A stretch of 64,000 nucleotides of DNA, taken from contig NZ_MRTQ01000003.1 of the NCBI RefSeq assembly GCF_001956215.1, forward strand, positions 124,001 through 188,000, given 5' to 3'. Made by a program: the position numbers and the translations under genes. Shown piece after piece: positions 7,044 through 14,293 of this stretch. The notes under the pieces are model-generated. The model was not told where the DNA came from and did not search any database. It saw only the letters and a program-made list of their open reading frames with translations. This stretch comes from Paenibacillus sp. FSL R5-0490 (lineage in GTDB: Bacteria; Bacillota; Bacilli; Bacillales; Cytobacillaceae). The first letter of the stretch is position 1; each line of letters starts with the position of its first letter.

Positions 7044-7068
7044 TTACCCTCTGGCAGTGGAGTAAAAC
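7044..7068 (-). promoter_or_regulatory. Sigma-B-type general-stress promoter
   Basis: On the minus strand, GTTTTA (7068-7063) and GGGTAA (7049-7044) are separated by 13 bp. This is close to the sigma-B consensus GTTTAA-N12-15-GGGTAT. It lies 32 bp upstream of the start of the hydrophilic-peptide operon. Confidence 0.68.
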
Positions 7069-7135
7069 CTAAATGACGGATTGCAAGAGTTTAACTGTTT
7101 AATCCGAAAGAGGAGAAATTGCTCTGTAAGGCCAT

Positions 7136-7176
7136 AAAAAAATGCACCTTCACTCTTGTGTGAGGTGCATTTTTTA
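7136..7176. terminator. Bidirectional terminator after cstA-like gene
   Basis: A long stem (AATGCACC...GGTGCATT, with extra TCAC/GTGA pairing) is flanked by an A-run on the left and a T-run on the right. Reading on the minus strand, it ends the transporter gene at 7182. Confidence 0.88.
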
Positions 7177-7181
7177 CCGCT

Positions 7182-8618
7182 TTAGGCAGCTTTTAGGTTG
7201 GGGTTATTCTTGCGCAGCTGCTTTTGTTTAAGGATTTGATAAACATACCAGCCGGTAATTAAGAGGGTTATGACTGATCCGATTATCATTGATAGTTGAT
7301 AATCCATTTTAAAGCCTTCAGGGGCATAGAAGATATAGGTGGATACTACACCAGTCATAAACAATGCAGGAACACCGCTAATCCAATGGAATTTGTTGTT
7401 TTTCAAAAGATACATAGTGGCTGTCCAAAGCATGACCGCTGCTGTAACCTGGTTTGTCCATCCGACATATCTCCAAAGGAATGAGTAATCGATGGTTGCC
7501 AGATATAAAGTAGGAAGAGCCACAGGTAAGGTGGTGATGACAGCCTTCCATTTCCCATCCATTTTTAGTAAAGATGAAAGTGATTCTGCCAGCATCATTC
7601 TTGAGGAACGAAGGGCGGTATCGCCTGTTGTAATCGGCAGGATGATTACTCCTAGTATAGCAAGGATTCCACCCAGCGTACCAAGGAGGCTGCCGGAAAT
7701 TTCATTAACCACTCCCGCTGGACCGCCAGCCGCTAATGCATCTTGAAGACCTCCAGTTCCACCGAAAAGGGTCATGCCCGCTGCTGCCCAGATTAAAGCA
7801 ATAATTCCCTCGCCAATCATGGCGCCATAGAAAACCTTTCTTCCATCACTTTCCTTTTTTAATGTACGTGAGACAATCGGACTTTGTGTTGAATGAAAAC
7901 CTGAGATCGCTCCGCAGGAAATGGTGACCATCAGTAATGGCCAGATTGGCAGTTCACCGGGATGAAGATTAGACAGTGTCACATTCGGTATGGATTTTTC
8001 GCTGAAAAGCAATGCAACTGCAATGGATACTGCCATAAAGATTAATATTGCTCCAAATAGAGGATAAATCTTTCCTATAATACGGTTTACAGGCAAAACA
8101 GCTGCAAGGATAAAGTAAGCAAAAATAATGAGCAATGATGCCATAAAACTTAAGGGAGTTATACTTGAAATCAGCTGTGCCGGACCGGCAGTAAATGCAG
8201 CGGCAACTAAAACCATTAAGAGAATTGAAAATATATTAATGAACGTTTTGGCCGGTTTTCCTAAATATCTTCCGACAATGCTTGGAAATTGCTCTCCTTT
8301 ATGCCTAAGAGAAAGCATCCCTGAGAAGTAATCATGAACCGCCCCGGCAAAAATGGAGCCGGCAACAATCCAGATAAAAGCTGCGGGCCCGTATAATGCA
8401 CCCATAATTGCACCAAAAATGGGACCTAGCCCAGCGATATTCAACAGCTGAATCAAGCTGCCTTTCCACCAGCTCATCGGAACAAAGTCCATTCCGTCTT
8501 TTTCCGTATAAGCAGGTGTAGGGCTGCTGTCATTTATACCAAATATGCGCTCTACTATCTTGGAATAAAAGGCATAACCTGCAATCAGCAAAACAATCGA
8601 ACCTAGAAAAGTCGCCAT
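7182..8618 (-). CDS. CstA-family carbon-starvation transporter (short form)
   Basis: This 478-residue polytopic membrane protein has the CstA hallmark stretches, including W-W-K-G-S-L-I-Q-L-L-N near residue 50, G-P-I-F-G-A-I-M-G-A and H-D-Y-F-S-G. Family members import peptides or pyruvate when preferred carbon is exhausted. It is clearly shorter than the roughly 600-700-residue CstA and BtsT proteins and lacks much of their C-terminal part, but other short CstA homologues exist, so this is probably a natural subfamily and not a truncation. It has an ATG start behind GGGGG. It is monocistronic, and no adjacent LytS/LytT-type sensor is present. The substrate is not determined. Confidence 0.87.
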   Translation of the reverse strand: MATFLGSIVLLIAGYAFYSKIVERIFGINDSSPTPAYTEKDGMDFVPMSWWKGSLIQLLNIAGLGPIFGAIMGALYGPAAFIWIVAGSIFAGAVHDYFSGMLSLRHKGEQFPSIVGRYLGKPAKTFINIFSILLMVLVAAAFTAGPAQLISSITPLSFMASLLIIFAYFILAAVLPVNRIIGKIYPLFGAILIFMAVSIAVALLFSEKSIPNVTLSNLHPGELPIWPLLMVTISCGAISGFHSTQSPIVSRTLKKESDGRKVFYGAMIGEGIIALIWAAAGMTLFGGTGGLQDALAAGGPAGVVNEISGSLLGTLGGILAILGVIILPITTGDTALRSSRMMLAESLSSLLKMDGKWKAVITTLPVALPTLYLATIDYSFLWRYVGWTNQVTAAVMLWTATMYLLKNNKFHWISGVPALFMTGVVSTYIFYAPEGFKMDYQLSMIIGSVITLLITGWYVYQILKQKQLRKNNPNLKAA

Positions 8619-8789
8619 GAAAAAATCCCCCTGTTGTAAATAATTATAAGTATAATCTGAAACTTAAGAATATGTTGAATATTGTACAAGGAAACTGGAA
8701 TAAAAAGCAAGCTTATTTCAGAAAAAAAGATATTTTCCGATAATAATAACTTGGATTGGATAACGTGATGGAAGTCAAATAATGAAGGA

Positions 8790-8817
8790 ACCCTCCTGCA
8801 AATGAAACCATAAGCTA
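8790..8817 (+). promoter_or_regulatory. Sigma-K-type promoter of tgl
   Basis: AC at 8790-8791 and CATAAGCTA at 8809-8817, separated by 17 bp, match the sigma-K pattern AC-N16-17-CATANNNTA. This fits late mother-cell expression of a coat cross-linking enzyme. Confidence 0.75.
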
Positions 8818-8846
8818 CTATAAGTTCATTTGAAGGGGGGAAGACA

Positions 8847-9587
8847 ATGATTATCCTTTCGAATAATCAGAATAAACCGGGGGGTTCCAGTTTTTTTGGA
8901 GTTCAGCGTGAAATTTATCTGGCGCTGGAGAGCAGTCCCGAGACTCATCAGTACGATTCAATACATGAACTGCTATTTGATATTCTTTTGAGGGAGAATA
9001 TTATCAAAGCAGCCAGGCAGCTTCATGGGAGCCGTGTGGAGTTTGCACCCTTTAATACATCACGCTTTAATTCGCGCATATGGAGAAGGACCAAATATGG
9101 ATACCTGCTGGATCCATCTGTTTTACCGTCCGATGCAATCATGGATGTGTTTACGAACAGCTGGGAATATGCTTTTGAATGTACAACAGCCATTGTGCTG
9201 ATTTTTTATAAAGCTGTATTGGACTCCATTTCTGTCAGCCGCTTCAATACACTATTTCAGGGACTTCTTGTATGGGATTGGAATTATGATCACGATCTGT
9301 CGATTGTTACCAAAAGAGGCCGGAATTTCATACCTGGTGATGTAGTTTATTTTTACAATCCTGATTATGATCATCCAGTTTGGACAGGTGAGAATTCCGT
9401 TTATTTGGGCGGGGGCATGTTCTTTGGGCATGGAGTAGGAATGGAAAGCGAAGCAGGGATGATAAGAGCTCTTAACACGCTTAGAAAGCCAGGTGCTACA
9501 AGGGATGCTTATCTCATTTCACAGCATAGCCGATTGAACGTGAAGTATCTATCCCAGTTTGCCAAGCGGCCATTATCTATAGTGTGA
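8847..9587 (+). CDS. tgl: Spore-coat protein-glutamine gamma-glutamyltransferase
   Basis: Tgl cross-links coat proteins such as GerQ through epsilon-(gamma-glutamyl)lysine bonds in the mother cell. The 246-residue length matches the Bacillus enzyme. The catalytic cysteine is C112 in A-F-E-C-T-T-A, with E111 before it; E182 in T-G-E-N and H195 in F-F-G-H-G align with the second acid and the histidine of the partially redundant Tgl active site. GAAGGGGGG precedes the ATG. It is a single-gene unit with a sigma-K-like promoter. Its placement near other spore genes is consistent with late sporulation expression. Confidence 0.95.
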   Translation: MIILSNNQNKPGGSSFFGVQREIYLALESSPETHQYDSIHELLFDILLRENIIKAARQLHGSRVEFAPFNTSRFNSRIWRRTKYGYLLDPSVLPSDAIMDVFTNSWEYAFECTTAIVLIFYKAVLDSISVSRFNTLFQGLLVWDWNYDHDLSIVTKRGRNFIPGDVVYFYNPDYDHPVWTGENSVYLGGGMFFGHGVGMESEAGMIRALNTLRKPGATRDAYLISQHSRLNVKYLSQFAKRPLSIV

Positions 9588-9613
9588 AACGCAATAAAGC
9601 TGACATTTCAATA

Positions 9614-9648
9614 GGGTGAATCGCTTATTTTTCAGAAGCCATTCACCC
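9614..9648 (+). terminator. Long hairpin after tgl, terminator-like
   Basis: The 8-bp outer arms 9614-9621 and 9641-9648 extend inward with a GCTT/AAGC pairing. No clear T-run follows, so termination is uncertain; it may act in 3'-end protection instead. Confidence 0.4.
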
Positions 9649-9785
9649 AGAATTATCCTCAATTGTAGTATATTAAGACGATTTTACTCATACCTCGATA
9701 TTTGTATCCTAAAGAAGGCATATTTCCTGAGAATGTGGGAAAACAAAAGATAATGATTATAGATATATATACACCAAATTACTTG

Positions 9786-9797
9786 ATGTTTAAACAT
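9786..9797. promoter_or_regulatory. 12-bp palindrome before murE-like gene
   Basis: ATGTTTAAACAT is a perfect palindrome placed immediately before the ribosome-binding site AAGGAGA at 9799-9805. It could be an operator. The regulator is unknown. Confidence 0.4.
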
Positions 9798-9813
9798 TAA
9801 AGGAGACAGAAAT

Positions 9814-11274
9814 ATGAAATTATCCCAGGTTATTAATTGCCTAAAGGATAGCGGGGAGATGGGTGTACTTACAGACAATCCTGATATTACAGGGATTGAA
9901 ATGGATTCACGCAAAGTGGGGAAAGGAAGCCTTTTTGTTGCTATTAAAGGTTTTCAGGCAGATGGACATGACTTCATTGGACAAGCTGTTGAAAATGGGG
10001 CGGCTGCCGTAGTGGGTGAGGAAGCAATTGAGTTAAATGTGCCTTACATAAAAGTAACGGACAGCAGAACCAGTCTGGGGAAACTGGCGAATTGCTTCTA
10101 TGATCGCCCATCAAGAAAGCATAAAATAATAGGTATTACAGGAACTAATGGGAAAACGACCACTGCCTATATTTTAAAGCATATACTGGAGACTGCAGGC
10201 AGGACCTGCTCCCTCTTGGGTACTGTATCAAACCTTATTAATAACAAGGAATATAAGACCTGCAACACGACACCGGATGCCTTGCAGATTCAAAAAATGC
10301 TGAGTAAAAGCCATGATGAGTTTGTCGTTATGGAGATTTCTTCTCATGCGCTGGAACAGTCAAGAACTGAAGGTCTGGAATTAGACTACGCGCTATTTAC
10401 TAATCTGGCTCATGACCATCTGGATTATCATGATAGTATGGATCGGTATTTTTATGATAAAAAGAAAATCTTTACCTTGTTAAAAGAAGACGGTAAAGGA
10501 GTCGTCAATCTTTATAATTCATGGGGAGAAAAAATGGCAGGGCTTCTGCAAAATGAAAAGATTCCGTTGATTATGCTGGGTGATGAGAAGTGCTGCTCAA
10601 TAAAAGACACTGCTATAAATGGGAAGACTGTTTTTATTCTCGAGGTGAGAGGGAAATCGTTTGAAATTGAATTTCCTCTTCCGGGCCACCATAATGTTTA
10701 TAATGCAGCAATGGCTTTTTTGACAGGTATTGAATTGGGGATAGACCCGGAAGATATGATTAAGGCTTTGGCTTCATTTCCGGGTATACCCGGACGTTTT
10801 GAAATGATTATTCATCCATCAAGAGCTAAATTTGTCGTGGATTATGCTCATACAGTGGATGCGTTTGAATATTGTCTGGACACTGCGAAGCAGCAGGGGG
10901 CTGAAAGAATCCTTCAAATTTATGGATTCCGGGGCGGAAGAGATCAATCAAAACGTGTGGATATGATTAAAGTTTCGGCAAAATACTGCCATAAATTTTA
11001 TTTGACCGCTGATGACCTCAACGATGAGTGTGAAAATGAAATGTTAAGCCAATTAATTTCTCTGAACAATGAATATGGAGACGGTAAGGGTGAAGTGATC
11101 CCCGACCGGACATTGGCTATCCGGAAAGCTTGGGCTGAAGCAAAAGAGAATGACTGGATCTTTATTACCGGGAAAGGTCCTGAAGCTTATCAACAATCTT
11201 TTGCTTTACCGGCAGATAATGATTTGGAAACCTTAAAGCTGCTGAATACCGGAAGAAAACAGGCAGTCTTATAA
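9814..11274 (+). CDS. MurE-like Mur ligase with altered substrate motif
   Basis: This is a 486-residue ATP-dependent amide ligase of the MurE branch. It has the UDP-MurNAc-binding N-domain with D-S-R-K-V near residue 31, the P-loop G-I-T-G-T-N-G-K-T-T (107-116), the N-T-T-P motif (151-154), M-E-I-S-S-H-A-L (173-180) and the lysine-rich Y-F-Y-D-K-K-K (212-218) that should supply the carbamylated lysine. True MurE enzymes of diaminopimelate-type Bacillus carry D-N-P-R near residue 400; here the stretch is A-D-D-L-N-D-E, and the later G-K-G-H-E is G-K-G-P-E (453-457). It is therefore probably a paralogue adding a different amino acid or acting on a different acceptor. It is monocistronic, away from the dcw cluster, between a coat transglutaminase and a GDPD. 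The substrate is unknown. Confidence 0.85.
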   Translation: MKLSQVINCLKDSGEMGVLTDNPDITGIEMDSRKVGKGSLFVAIKGFQADGHDFIGQAVENGAAAVVGEEAIELNVPYIKVTDSRTSLGKLANCFYDRPSRKHKIIGITGTNGKTTTAYILKHILETAGRTCSLLGTVSNLINNKEYKTCNTTPDALQIQKMLSKSHDEFVVMEISSHALEQSRTEGLELDYALFTNLAHDHLDYHDSMDRYFYDKKKIFTLLKEDGKGVVNLYNSWGEKMAGLLQNEKIPLIMLGDEKCCSIKDTAINGKTVFILEVRGKSFEIEFPLPGHHNVYNAAMAFLTGIELGIDPEDMIKALASFPGIPGRFEMIIHPSRAKFVVDYAHTVDAFEYCLDTAKQQGAERILQIYGFRGGRDQSKRVDMIKVSAKYCHKFYLTADDLNDECENEMLSQLISLNNEYGDGKGEVIPDRTLAIRKAWAEAKENDWIFITGKGPEAYQQSFALPADNDLETLKLLNTGRKQAVL

Positions 11275-11313
11275 AAAAAGGGTGCAGACCATGACTTGGT
11301 CTGCACCCTTTTT
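11273..11313. terminator. Strong bidirectional terminator
   Basis: An A-run, a stem of about 11 bp (GGTGCAGACCA...TGGTCTGCACC) and a T-run lie between the convergent murE-like and GDPD genes and can serve both. Confidence 0.9.
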
Positions 11314-11315
11314 GT

Positions 11316-12116
11316 CTATTCAATAAGGTCTAAATAATCAGCTACAATTCCATCCAGTGGAAAATGCTTTAATTTATCTGCTTCTTTCTTGGAACGCACA
11401 GTCCAGGCAATTGCTTTCATGCCATTTGCATGTATTAAATCGATCACGCGCTTATTAACCACCGTCCACTTAGGATTCAGGTAGCTTGCATATTCGGCAA
11501 TATTTTTTATCTCCATTTTGTCAGGAGGATAGTTGATTAAGATGGCGACAGGGATTTCCGGCATCAGTTCATGAAATAATCTCATTGAAGCAGTTTCAAA
11601 TGACTGCACAATAATATGGTCTTGACCTTTTGAATCAAGTTTTCTTTTTTTTAGTTCCTCGGCGATCATCTTTTCAATGCCCGGATATAGGGATGGTTTC
11701 TTTAACTCAATTAAAAGCCCGACACGATCCGCATATTTGTCCAAGACCTCTTCAAATGAAGGGATACAGGCACCGCTGAATTTTGCAGAAAACCAGCTGC
11801 CGGCATCCATTTTTCTGAGCTCATCAAAGGTAAAGTCAGAGACTTTTCCTTTATGGTCAGTTGTACGGTCTACAAGGGAATCGTGAATCACGACCAGCCT
11901 TCCATCCTTGCTTAATTGCACATCAATTTCCAGATAATCTGCTCCCATTTCGATTGCCCGGTCATATGAGGGAAAAGTATTTTCCGGGCAGTAGCCGGCA
12001 ACTCCCCGATGGCCAATTCTTTTTATCATATGTGCATTATTTGCTATTTTCTTAATGCCGAAAAATGAAATAACTGTAGCTAAAGCTGTAAAAATCACAT
12101 TTTTCATTACCTTCAA
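11316..12116 (-). CDS. Glycerophosphodiester phosphodiesterase, membrane-anchored
   Basis: GDPD enzymes hydrolyse glycerophosphodiesters to glycerol-3-phosphate and an alcohol, with a Ca or Mg ion. After an N-terminal hydrophobic segment (about residues 5-22) that is probably a membrane anchor or signal, the protein shows G-H-R-G at about 36, P-E-N-T, E-I-D-V-Q-L-S-K-D-G and V-I-H-D, the catalytic and metal-binding motifs. Length is about 266 residues. I favour the TTG at 12116 because GAGGAG lies 8 nt upstream; an ATG at 12122 sits too close to that site. It may act at the membrane face on lipid or teichoic-acid breakdown products. Confidence 0.88.
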   Translation of the reverse strand: MKVMKNVIFTALATVISFFGIKKIANNAHMIKRIGHRGVAGYCPENTFPSYDRAIEMGADYLEIDVQLSKDGRLVVIHDSLVDRTTDHKGKVSDFTFDELRKMDAGSWFSAKFSGACIPSFEEVLDKYADRVGLLIELKKPSLYPGIEKMIAEELKKRKLDSKGQDHIIVQSFETASMRLFHELMPEIPVAILINYPPDKMEIKNIAEYASYLNPKWTVVNKRVIDLIHANGMKAIAWTVRSKKEADKLKHFPLDGIVADYLDLIE

Positions 12117-12203
12117 AGTCATTTCTCCTCGCCATTTTTGCTCATCTTATAGGATATGAAAACATTTTGTCAACTGCAGAGGATTACCAAGTTTTGATCC
12201 TGT

Positions 12204-12506
12204 TTATTCCCAATCCTCATAAACAATTGTACCGCCAGTCAAATCCAGGGTATTTCTTTCGCCTTTATAAAAAAGTTTTCCTTCTTCTTCAACTATAAGG
12301 TTTTCATATGTAAATACACTCTTTCCGGAAGGAAGCTGGATGATGATTTTCTCACCCAGTTCTTTTTTGGGGGCTTCTATAGTAATGAGGCTTTGAGAAT
12401 AAAAATATAATGCTGTAAAGACAGCAGCTAAACATCCCAATAGGACAATTGACACCAGCATAAATTTGCTCTTAGGCTTCTCCATATGCAATTCAGATCT
12501 TGTCAT
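12204..12506 (-). CDS. Small single-pass membrane protein, unknown
   Basis: The 100-residue product has a short basic N-terminus, one transmembrane helix at about residues 15-36 and an extracytoplasmic tail of about 60 residues rich in Glu, Lys and Ile that looks beta-stranded. The ATG follows GGAGGG. It lies 88 bp downstream of the GDPD gene's start, on the same strand but upstream in transcription order relative to nothing else. I do not recognise a family and give no function. Confidence 0.72.
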   Translation of the reverse strand: MTRSELHMEKPKSKFMLVSIVLLGCLAAVFTALYFYSQSLITIEAPKKELGEKIIIQLPSGKSVFTYENLIVEEEGKLFYKGERNTLDLTGGTIVYEDWE

Positions 12507-12786
12507 GATTCCTATCCCTCCGCTAACCAGATATATTGGTTTATTCCACCATTTTTCACCATTTAATCCTCAAAAGGATTTTAAATCCTCAAATATGGTA
12601 TGCAGGAATAGTAATGAAAATGACTATAATTGGGTGAAAGTTAGACAAGCAGAAGAAGCAGCAGTGTCAATTGGGAAAATTAAGAAAAATGAAATATTTT
12701 CTGGCCTTTGTCCGTATATAAATTAAGCTTTAATAGTAAAAAGGAAGGAGGCACGGGATTGATAGCCTGACTATAAAAATGAATAG
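12507..12786. other. Intergenic stretch before flotillin remnant
   Basis: AT-rich sequence with a short direct repeat (AATCCTCAAA around 12566 and 12586). A 41-codon reading frame exists from about 12598 to 12726 but has no ribosome site and no recognisable similarity. An AAGGAAGGAGG at 12741-12751 precedes no usable frame and may be left over from a lost gene start. Confidence 0.5.
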
Positions 12787-13220
12787 GATGGTTTGGCAGA
12801 AGCAGAGGCAAAGAGAAAAATTGCCGAGGCATTTGAACAGTATGGCCAGGCGGCTATGATGGATATGGTCATTAACATGCTTCCGGAATATGCGAAACAG
12901 CTTGCTAGCCCGTTATCGAATATTGATAAGATTACAGTGGTTGATACAGGGGTGACTGCACTAATGGCGGTGCCAATAAAGTAACCGGCTATGCCGCCAA
13001 CCTGATGTCCACTATGCAGGAAAGCCTGAAAGCTTCATCCGGCATTGACGTGAAGGAGCTTCTCCAAATCATTTCAGGCAAAGGAAGCGTCCGCCAAAGC
13101 CTGGAGCAGCTGACTGAGGAAATCAAAGAAAAAGAACCCGTCCAGACCGCTAAGTATATCCAGGCCACTCTCTCGCTCATAAGAAATAATGAAATTGCCT
13201 ATTTTTATCTGGGGAGATAA
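12787..13220 (+). pseudogene. Flotillin (FloT/YuaG-type) C-terminal remnant
   Basis: In one frame, codons 12787-12954 read D-G-L-A-E-A-E-A-K-R-K-I, A-F-E-Q-Y-G-Q-A-A and P-L-S-N-I-D-K-I-T-V-V-D-T-G. This is the C-terminal region of FloT, the lipid-raft scaffold. The match then shifts frame near 12955-12972 and continues as G-G-A-N-K-V-T-G-Y-A, Q-E-S-L-K-A-S-S-G-I-D-V-K-E to about 13150. Only about 140 of the roughly 500 codons remain; an in-frame stop at 12784-12786 precedes them and the SPFH and membrane parts are absent. The tail after about 13150 no longer resembles FloT. The gene is dead by truncation and frameshift, but its terminator survives at 13251-13280. Confidence 0.88.
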
Positions 13221-13250
13221 CCTGAAAATGCCGTTATATCAACAAAAAAT

Positions 13251-13280
13251 AGAAGCCTTCACACCGAAGGCTTCTATTTT
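13251..13280 (+). terminator. Terminator behind the flotillin remnant
   Basis: The 10-bp perfect arms at 13251-13260 and 13266-13275 with a 5-nt loop are followed by ATTTT. Confidence 0.85.
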
Positions 13281-13365
13281 GCGCAGAAAACTGTGTATTC
13301 GTCTATCGCACAATCTGGGTGAATTGAATAGGATATATTGAATCAAACAAAGGAGGTAATTGACT

Positions 13366-13470
13366 ATGTCAGACGGTTGCGGATACGGCGGCGGTTTCGC
13401 CCTTTTAGTTGTATTGTTTATTTTACTGATTATTATCGGTGCTTCTTGGGGTTACGGTGGATTCTACTAA
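13366..13470 (+). CDS. YjcZ-family tiny sporulation protein (34 aa)
   Basis: An ATG behind AAAGGAGGT encodes 34 residues: a Gly/Tyr/Cys-rich head (G-C-G-Y-G-G-G), one very hydrophobic helix ([15 protein letters not shown]) and a Trp/Gly/Tyr tail. This is the layout of the YjcZ-type tiny proteins common in spore formers. The family is linked to sporulation, but its molecular role is not well defined. It is followed by a paralogue 45 bp downstream in probable operon. Confidence 0.85.
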   Translation: MSDGCGYGGGFALLVVLFILLIIIGASWGYGGFY

Positions 13471-13515
13471 TAAAATATGCAGACAGATTTAATTGGCAAG
13501 GGAGGGGATTTTATA

Positions 13516-13638
13516 ATGTATGGCTACGGATATGGCGGCTGCGGATACGGTGGTGCTGGATATGGCGGGGGCTTTGCGCTAATTGTGGTTCTATTCATCC
13601 TATTGATCATCGTAGGTGCTTCTTGCTTTAAGTGGTAA
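13516..13638 (+). CDS. YjcZ-family tiny sporulation protein (40 aa)
   Basis: This is the second, longer paralogue, with an ATG behind GGGAGGGG. The head has repeated Gly-Tyr-Gly units with one Cys (residue 9), followed by the same hydrophobic helix as its neighbour ([15 protein letters not shown]) and a short C-F-K-W end. It probably arose by tandem duplication of the 34-residue gene. A strong terminator follows at 13647-13678. Confidence 0.85.
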   Translation: MYGYGYGGCGYGGAGYGGGFALIVVLFILLIIVGASCFKW

Positions 13639-13646
13639 TAGATTAA

Positions 13647-13678
13647 AAAGAAAAGCAGGGGAGCCTGCTTTTCTTTTG
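13647..13678 (+). terminator. Terminator of the yjcZ-like pair
   Basis: An extended 13-bp stem (13647-13659 with 13664-13676, 4-nt loop) ends in a T-rich arm. Confidence 0.88.
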
Positions 13679-13756
13679 TATGCATACATAACAGTGTTTC
13701 CAAAGATGCCAAATGGGGAAAAGAAGCAGCATAAAAGAAATAGGGAGGTTTGCAAA

Positions 13757-13957
13757 ATGGATGAACTTAAAACACAGGATCGGGAAAACACTATGAGGGA
13801 AATTTACTCCATATTGGAGGGCGGCCTTCAGCGGGAAATGCATCAAAATGAATATAAGCTTGTTTCCGAGTGGGTAAGCGGTTTTAATCTGGAGGAAAGA
13901 GCTACGATATTAAATATGCTCAAGGAGCTTACCAATAAACATATCCGAATTGATTAA
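13757..13957 (+). CDS. 66-residue helical protein, unknown
   Basis: An ATG at 13757 follows GGGAGGT at 6-nt spacing. A longer frame from 13616 runs through the upstream terminator and is not used. The product is acidic, all-helical by appearance (M-R-E-I-Y-S-I-L-E-G-G...E-E-R-A-T-I-L-N-M-L-K-E-L) and has no membrane segment. No family is recognised. Confidence 0.6.
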   Translation: MDELKTQDRENTMREIYSILEGGLQREMHQNEYKLVSEWVSGFNLEERATILNMLKELTNKHIRID

Positions 13958-14175
13958 TGGTATCCGGGGCAGATGCATGTATCCGATTGCTGAACATGAG
14001 CCTATTGACAATAAAAGCCAGAAGCTTATATACTACAATCAAACAGGTTGAAAGGATGATTTAGGGGCATGAAGTTATAATCTTATTTTTTCTGGTATCT
14101 TTTTATATTTAAAAAGTTTATCCCGGAGAACATAGGATTAGTGTGCCCTTTTTTAATCATTCCTTATCGGAAGTG

Positions 14176-14293
14176 ATGTCTGCTTATTTGTCTTTAAGCG
14201 GATTATATTTTATTTAGGCGCGCGTTTTTTATGTATTTGCACCATGTCCAATGATGGGTGCACAGTCCTCTCCGGGTATGGGGAGGTTTTTTT
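14176..14293 (+). promoter_or_regulatory. Attenuator leader of the ABC-F resistance gene
   Basis: The leader holds a possible 13-codon peptide (14176-14217), a 7-codon peptide M-Y-L-H-H-V-Q (14231-14254), a hairpin TGCACC/GGTGCA (14238-14243 with 14257-14262) and then an intrinsic terminator: 7-bp arms 14267-14273 and 14280-14286, loop of 6, followed by T7 (14287-14293). The terminator's right arm GGGGAGG is also the ribosome-binding site and the ATG follows the T-run directly. This is the layout of antibiotic-inducible ABC-F genes, where a ribosome stalled on a leader peptide prevents termination. The exact antiterminator pairing was not worked out. The 13958-14175 part holds nothing I recognise. 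Confidence 0.72.

Noticed and set aside
12598..12726. 41-codon reading frame before the flotillin remnant
   Set aside because: No ribosome-binding site, odd composition and no recognisable similarity.
13616..13957. 113-codon version of the small helical protein
   Set aside because: It would start inside the preceding tiny gene and cross its terminator. The ATG at 13757 has a good ribosome site.
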